A DNA stretch of 64,000 bases from Anaeromyxobacter sp. (GTDB taxonomy: Bacteria; Myxococcota; Myxococcia; Myxococcales; Anaeromyxobacteraceae): contig JANYBC010000214.1 in assembly GCA_025360965.1 (NCBI GenBank), positions 1 to 64,000 on the forward strand, in the 5' to 3' direction. The notes beneath the pieces were generated by a model. It saw nothing but the letters and a program-made list of their open reading frames with translations, was not told the DNA's origin and made no database searches. Of the stretch, positions 59,190 through 64,000 are shown piece by piece; position 1 is the stretch's first letter; each line of letters starts with the position of its first letter. Made by a program: the position numbers and the translations under genes.

Positions 59190-59947
59190 GCTCGCTCGGC
59201 TTCCGCACCCTGCTGGTGAAGGAGATCCGGCGCTTCCTGCGCGTGCCCGGTCAGACCCTGGCCACGCCGCTCCTGACCACCACGCTCTACTTCGTGGTCT
59301 TCGGCGTCTCCATCGGCCACCAGCTCCGCGAGGTGGGCGGTGTCCCCTACGCCCGCTTCATCGTTCCCGGGCTGATGCTGATGGGCGTGATCCAGAACGC
59401 CTACCTCAACAGCGCCTCCTCGCTCTTCGTCATGAAGCTGCAGGGGACCATCGTCGACGTGCTGGTCTCGCCGCTCTCCTACGCGGAGATCCTCGGCGCC
59501 TTCGTGCTGGCGGCGGTGGTGCGCGGCCTGCTGGTCGGCGGCATCACCTTCGCGGTGGCAGCTGCCTTCACCGGCTTCGAGGTGGCCCACCCGCTACTGG
59601 CCGTGGCGGTCGTGACGCTGGCGGCGGTAGCCTTCGCGGCGGGGGGCGTGGCCAGCGCCATCTGGGCGGAGACCTTCGAGCAGGTGAACTTCTTCCCCAC
59701 CTTCTTCATCCTGCCGCTCACCTTCCTCGGCGGGGTCTTCTTCTCGGTGCGGATGCTGCCGCCCGGGCTCTCGACGGTGGCCCATGCCAATCCGGTTTTT
59801 TACCTGGTGGACGTCCTGCGCTTCGCCATGCTGGGGGCGGGCGACGCCTCGCCCTGGGCTGGATTCGGGCTGGTCACGCTGCTGGCGGCCGGGGCGCTCA
59901 CCGGGGCCTACATGCTCCTCAGGTCCGGCTGGCGGCTCCGCAGCTAA
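59186..59947 (+). CDS. ABC-2 type transporter permease
   Basis: VKEIRRFLRVPGQTLATPLLTTTLYFVVFG; overlaps the ATPase gene by 4 bp. Confidence 0.94.
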
Positions 59948-60075
59948 AGGTGGTAGACGGAGCCCCTCCGCGACTTCTTGTCCGAATCCCGGAATCCGCG
60001 CCGGGGTCGAATTGGTTTAGTGTACGGCCCCTCACCGGGCACCAACCGTTTCCCGACATCATGGAGGTTTCACCG

Positions 60076-60867
60076 ATGCGTCGTCTGAGTGCCGTCCTGT
60101 TCGTCGCCGTCGCCCTGGCGGGCTGCAAGAAGAGCGAGCCGGCCATGCCGCCGCCGCCGCCGGCCGCCGCCCCCAACGCCATGGAGGCCGCCCAGGCCGC
60201 CCCCCCGTCGGCCAGCATCAAGGGCAAGGTACTGGAGCGCCTCGACGCCCCGCCATACAGCTACCTCAAGATCCAGTCGGGCAAGGAGGAGGTCTGGGCC
60301 GCCGTCCCCAAGGCCGAGGTCGCCAAGGGGGCCGAGGTCACCGTCCTCAACGCCATGCCCATGGCCGACTTCGAGTCGAAGACGCTGAAGCGGAAGTTCG
60401 CCGTGGTCTTCTTCGGTACGCTGGAGGGAGCTCCCGGGAGCGCCCCGGCCGCGGGCGCAGCAGCGGGCGTCCTCGACAACTCCCCGGCCGGCATGGCCCA
60501 GCAGCACGCCAAGGCCGCCCAGGGTCCGGGCAACGTCGGTGACGTCAAGGTCTCCAAGGCGGCCGGGGCCGACGCCCGCACCGTCTCCGAGGTCTACGCC
60601 CAGAAGGGCGCGCTCAAGGAGAAGCCGGTCAGCATCCGCGGCAAGGTCGTCAAGTTCAACCCCGGCATCATGGGCAAGAACTGGGTCCACCTTCAGGACG
60701 GCAGCGGCAAGGCCGACAAGGGCGACAACGACATCACCGTCACCACCCAGGACATGACCTCGGTCGGCGACACGGTGCTGGTCCAGGGCGTGGTCCGGAT
60801 CGACAAGGACTTCGGCGCCGGCTACGCCTACCCGGTCATCGTCGAGGACGCCAAGCTGTCGAAGTGA
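60076..60867 (+). CDS. Lipoprotein with two OB-fold-like (NrfJ-like) regions
   Basis: VALAGCKKSEP lipobox; GKVLERLDAPPYSYLKIQSGKEEVWAAVP and VSIRGKVVKFNPGIMGKNWVHLQDGSG. Confidence 0.8.
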   Translation: MRRLSAVLFVAVALAGCKKSEPAMPPPPPAAAPNAMEAAQAAPPSASIKGKVLERLDAPPYSYLKIQSGKEEVWAAVPKAEVAKGAEVTVLNAMPMADFESKTLKRKFAVVFFGTLEGAPGSAPAAGAAAGVLDNSPAGMAQQHAKAAQGPGNVGDVKVSKAAGADARTVSEVYAQKGALKEKPVSIRGKVVKFNPGIMGKNWVHLQDGSGKADKGDNDITVTTQDMTSVGDTVLVQGVVRIDKDFGAGYAYPVIVEDAKLSK

Positions 60868-60969
60868 CGGCCCGGCTCCCGGCTTCGCCATGGGCGCTGA
60901 CCTCGCGGTCGGCGCCCGTCGCATGTCGGGGAACGCGCCTCCACCGGCGCGTGGGAGGCGCGGTATAAG

Positions 60970-62499
60970 GTGGCTCGAATGAAGGGCGGCGCGCGGGTGG
61001 CGGTGATCGAGGACGAGGTGGCGGCCGTGGCCCGCGCCGTCGAGGTCCCCGCTGGCGCAGGCCGCGGCGAGGCAGCGGCACGGCTCACCGAGCTGCGCGC
61101 CCGCTACCGGGCCCGCCCCGGCGACTTCTCCACGGACCTGGTCGACCGGCTGCGGCTGCTGGCCGAGTCGCTGCGCCGCCCGCCGCCGCGGGCCGTCCCC
61201 ACCCTCGACGCCGCCCGCGCGGTGCTGCGCGAGCTCTTCGGTCACCGGGACTTCCGCCCAGGGCAGGCGCAGATCGTCGAGGCGGTCCTCTCCGGGCGCG
61301 ACTGCGTCGGCGTGATGCCGACCGGCGCCGGCAAGTCGCTCACCTACCAGCTCCCGGCCCGCCTGCTGGGCGGCACCACCCTGGTCATCTCGCCGCTGAT
61401 CGCGCTCATGAAGGACCAGGTCGACGCCATGGCCAGGGCCGGGCTGCGCGCCACCTTCCTCAACTCGACGCTCGCTCCCGAGGAGCGCCGCGCCCGGGTG
61501 GCGGCGCTGCGGCGTGGCGAGGTGGAGCTGCTCTACGCGGCCCCCGAAGGGCTGGAGGCCTCGGTGGGGAGCGCGCTCTCCGGCCTCGGACTCTCGCTGC
61601 TGGCCGTCGACGAGGCCCACTGCATCAGCGCCTGGGGGCACGACTTTCGCCCCGCCTACCGGAACCTGGCCGGCCTGAAGGACCGCTTCGGCGCGCCGGT
61701 GCTGGCGCTCACCGCCACCGCCACCCGCGAGGTGACCCGGGACATCGCCGGCCAGCTCGGCATGGTGGCGCCGCTGCTGGTGACCGGCTCCTTCCTGCGC
61801 ACCAACCTGAAGCTCCACGCCGTCAAGAAGGGGGGCGACGGCCCCTCCTCGCGCGACGCCATCCTCAAGCTCATCAAGGCGCGGCGGAAGCAGAGCGGCA
61901 TCGTCTACGCGCTGGGGCGCAAGACCGTCGAGGGGCTGGCCGAGTTCCTCGCCAGCCACGGGGTGCGGGCCGCCGCCTACCACGCCGGGCTCGAGGCCGT
62001 GGAGCGGGAGCGGGTGCAAGACGCCTTCGCCGCCGGGGCCGTCGAGGTGGTGGTGGCCACCATCGCCTTCGGCATGGGGATCGACAAGGCCAACATCCGC
62101 TACGTGATCCATCGCGACATGCCGCGCTCGCTGGAGGCCTACTACCAGGAGATCGGGCGGGCCGGCCGCGACGGCAAGGACTCCGACTGCGTCCTCTTCT
62201 ACTCCTGGGCCGACGTGGCGGCGCTCGACCGGATGGCCGGCGACGACGAGCAGTTCGCCACCCTGCAGCGGCGCCAGTCGCGGGCCATGTTCCGCTTCGC
62301 CGACGAGCCGGGCTGCCGCCACGAGCGGCTGGTGGGCCACTTCGGCGAGGTGGCCAGCGCCTGCGGCGAGGCCTGCGACGCCTGCGGCCTGGAGCCGGCC
62401 GTGGCCGCTACTTCATCGCCTTCAGGTAGTCGGCGTGCACCTTCAGGTAGAAGCCCGCGCCGACGTCGGCCTTCCACTCGGGGATGGCCCCGCCCGTAG
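60970..62499 (+). CDS. RecQ-like ATP-dependent DNA helicase
   Basis: [97 protein letters not shown] zinc site; no visible winged-helix or HRDC domain. Confidence 0.9.
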   Translation: MARMKGGARVAVIEDEVAAVARAVEVPAGAGRGEAAARLTELRARYRARPGDFSTDLVDRLRLLAESLRRPPPRAVPTLDAARAVLRELFGHRDFRPGQAQIVEAVLSGRDCVGVMPTGAGKSLTYQLPARLLGGTTLVISPLIALMKDQVDAMARAGLRATFLNSTLAPEERRARVAALRRGEVELLYAAPEGLEASVGSALSGLGLSLLAVDEAHCISAWGHDFRPAYRNLAGLKDRFGAPVLALTATATREVTRDIAGQLGMVAPLLVTGSFLRTNLKLHAVKKGGDGPSSRDAILKLIKARRKQSGIVYALGRKTVEGLAEFLASHGVRAAAYHAGLEAVERERVQDAFAAGAVEVVVATIAFGMGIDKANIRYVIHRDMPRSLEAYYQEIGRAGRDGKDSDCVLFYSWADVAALDRMAGDDEQFATLQRRQSRAMFRFADEPGCRHERLVGHFGEVASACGEACDACGLEPAVAATSSPSGSRRAPSGRSPRRRRPSTRGWPRP

Positions 62500-62971
62500 C
62501 CGAGATCGCCTTGAACTGGAGCCTCAGGTCGCCGCCCAGGATGTAGGGGGCGAGGTCGAGGTTGGACATGCCGGCCACCTCGATGCTGCTCGGGTTCTGG
62601 GCGGCCGGCGGCGGCGGCTTGACGTAGGAGGCGATGATCGCCTCCTCGGGCAGGGTCTGGGTCGGCGGGGGCAGCACCGAGACCGTCACCGACTCGATGT
62701 CGCCGAAGTCGCCCACGCCCGAGGTGGCCGCCATGGCCACCCCCAGCCGCGTCAGCTTGAGCTGGAAGGTGACCCCCTTCTCGGTGATGACGGTCAGGTC
62801 CTTGCCGATGGGGAAGGTGACGAGCTGGACGAGCGGCACGCCGACGGCCGTGGCCGGGAAGACCTGGCCCTTGAGCGTGATGGTGGTGCTCGGGATCTCC
62901 AGCTCGGCGTAGAGCATGCCGCAGGCGGCGAGGGAGAGGAGGGCGGGGAGGGCGATCAGGAGTTTGCGCAT
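62408..62971 (-). CDS. Hypothetical lipoprotein
   Basis: [20 protein letters not shown] lipobox; about 187 aa. Confidence 0.75.
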   Translation of the reverse strand: MRKLLIALPALLSLAACGMLYAELEIPSTTITLKGQVFPATAVGVPLVQLVTFPIGKDLTVITEKGVTFQLKLTRLGVAMAATSGVGDFGDIESVTVSVLPPPTQTLPEEAIIASYVKPPPPAAQNPSSIEVAGMSNLDLAPYILGGDLRLQFKAISATGGAIPEWKADVGAGFYLKVHADYLKAMK

Positions 62972-62981
62972 GGTCGCCTCG

Positions 62982-63767
62982 CTAGAAGTAATAGAGCATG
63001 CCGAGCCGCAGCGACGGCAGCATGGCCTTGAAGGACGGGTCGGTGACGGTCACCGTCACCTCGTCGGGGGTGCCGGCGTTCTGGATGGTGGTGGCGGTGC
63101 CGTGGATGTTGGTCCAGAACCAGCTGAGGCCGACCCCGAGCGAGAAGGTGAAGCCGCGCGGCGAGCCGAACTCCAGGGCGAGCTGGCCGTTGAGGTAGTC
63201 GTAGCCGACGTCGGCGACCAGCGGCTTCAGCTCGGGTTCGATCGACTTGAAGGTCCTGTTCAGGTCGGTGCTGAAGAAGTGGCCGTAGCGCACCTCGATG
63301 ACCGGCGAGATGGCCCAGCGGATGGGCGTGAAGGCGACGCCGCCCTGAAAGCCCCAGGCGAGGTAGTTCCAGGCCGGGCCGGCCTGCAGGCGGAGCCAGC
63401 GCTGGGGGCGGTAGACGAAGTCGGCGGTGGCGCCGTCGGGGAACCCGGCGCCGAGACGGAGGCCGAAACGCGGCAGCGGCGCCTCGGCCGGTGGCGGGAG
63501 CGGCGGGGCCGGGACGTTCTCGGCCGGCGGCGGTGGCGGCGTCGCGGCGGCCGGTGCGACCGGGGCGGAGACCGGCGCCGCGGTGGGCGGAGGGGTCGCC
63601 TCGGGCGGTGGCTGGACCGGCGCAGGAGCAGCTGCGGCCGGAGGCGCCTCCACCACAACCACCGCGGGCGGCGCTGCCGGGGTGGTTGTGGCCGCGGGCG
63701 GCGCTGCCGGGTCGTCGGCGAGCGCTGGGGAGGCCAGCAGGAGCAGGAGCAGCGTGAGCTGGCGCAT
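62982..63767 (-). CDS. Outer-membrane beta-barrel-like protein with long Ala/Pro linker
   Basis: MRQLTLLLLLLASPALADDP signal peptide; Ala/Pro-rich region; barrel-like strands ending LRLGMLYYF. Confidence 0.8.
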   Translation of the reverse strand: MRQLTLLLLLLASPALADDPAAPPAATTTPAAPPAVVVVEAPPAAAAPAPVQPPPEATPPPTAAPVSAPVAPAAATPPPPPAENVPAPPLPPPAEAPLPRFGLRLGAGFPDGATADFVYRPQRWLRLQAGPAWNYLAWGFQGGVAFTPIRWAISPVIEVRYGHFFSTDLNRTFKSIEPELKPLVADVGYDYLNGQLALEFGSPRGFTFSLGVGLSWFWTNIHGTATTIQNAGTPDEVTVTVTDPSFKAMLPSLRLGMLYYF

Positions 63768-63896
63768 CGAACCTCCAGGGCGAGGGGTCGCCCGGACCAC
63801 TGGCCTCTGATCCTAGGGCTCCTGCCACCCGACGCCAAGTCCCCTGAGTACGGCTAGGTGGTGAATCGAGCGCGCTTCTGCGATAGACGGTGGCCC

Positions 63897-64000
63897 ATGG
63901 CGCTCCCCTCCACGCTTCACCACTTCGACGTCGCCCTCTCCCACGTCGACCGCGGGCTCGACCTGCAGCTCGGGATCAAGGCGGCGCGCCACCCCTCCGA
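63897..64000 (+). CDS. yaeQ: YaeQ family protein (5' part only, runs off the window)
   Basis: MALPSTLHHFDVALSHVDRGLDLQLGIKAARHPS matches the YaeQ N-terminal pattern. Confidence 0.75.
   Translation, partial: MALPSTLHHFDVALSHVDRGLDLQLGIKAARHPS

Overview
A 64 kb window of high-GC DNA, most like a Myxococcota/Anaeromyxobacter-type deltaproteobacterium (inferred from gene content and codon bias). It is densely packed with chromosomal protein-coding genes. I saw no rRNA, tRNA, CRISPR array or transposon. In order the window carries: an SCO1 gene and a caa3 cytochrome oxidase operon (coxB-A-C-D); a sigma54-activator-like gene whose catalytic motifs are all altered; ccsA/resB cytochrome c maturation genes; gltBD; a lipoprotein with 28 CxxCH heme motifs; a Hyb-type uptake [NiFe] hydrogenase operon (small subunit, HybA, HybB, large subunit); a broken DUF5666-like gene behind a hairpin-rich leader; an ECF sigma / zinc-finger anti-sigma / secreted caspase-barrel / RCC1 lipoprotein cluster followed by two unusual lipoproteins; an OFA-type MFS transporter; a HelD-like helicase; tpx; an ABC-F ATPase; P5C dehydrogenase; an aldehyde dehydrogenase + DUF779 pair with an AcoR-like regulator; an NtrC-type two-component system divergent from an HlyD/ABC efflux operon; a Ser/Thr kinase fused to TolB-like and TPR regions; a second ABC-2 exporter; a RecQ-like helicase; outer-membrane/lipoproteins; and the start of a YaeQ-family gene. 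The best candidates for new biology are the sigma/anti-sigma/caspase/RCC1 cluster (27.3-33.4 kb), the 28-heme lipoprotein, and the motif-degenerate sigma54-activator paralogue next to the oxidase operon. The first 91 bp are an exact inverted copy of positions 291-381, which looks like a contig-end fold-back artefact.
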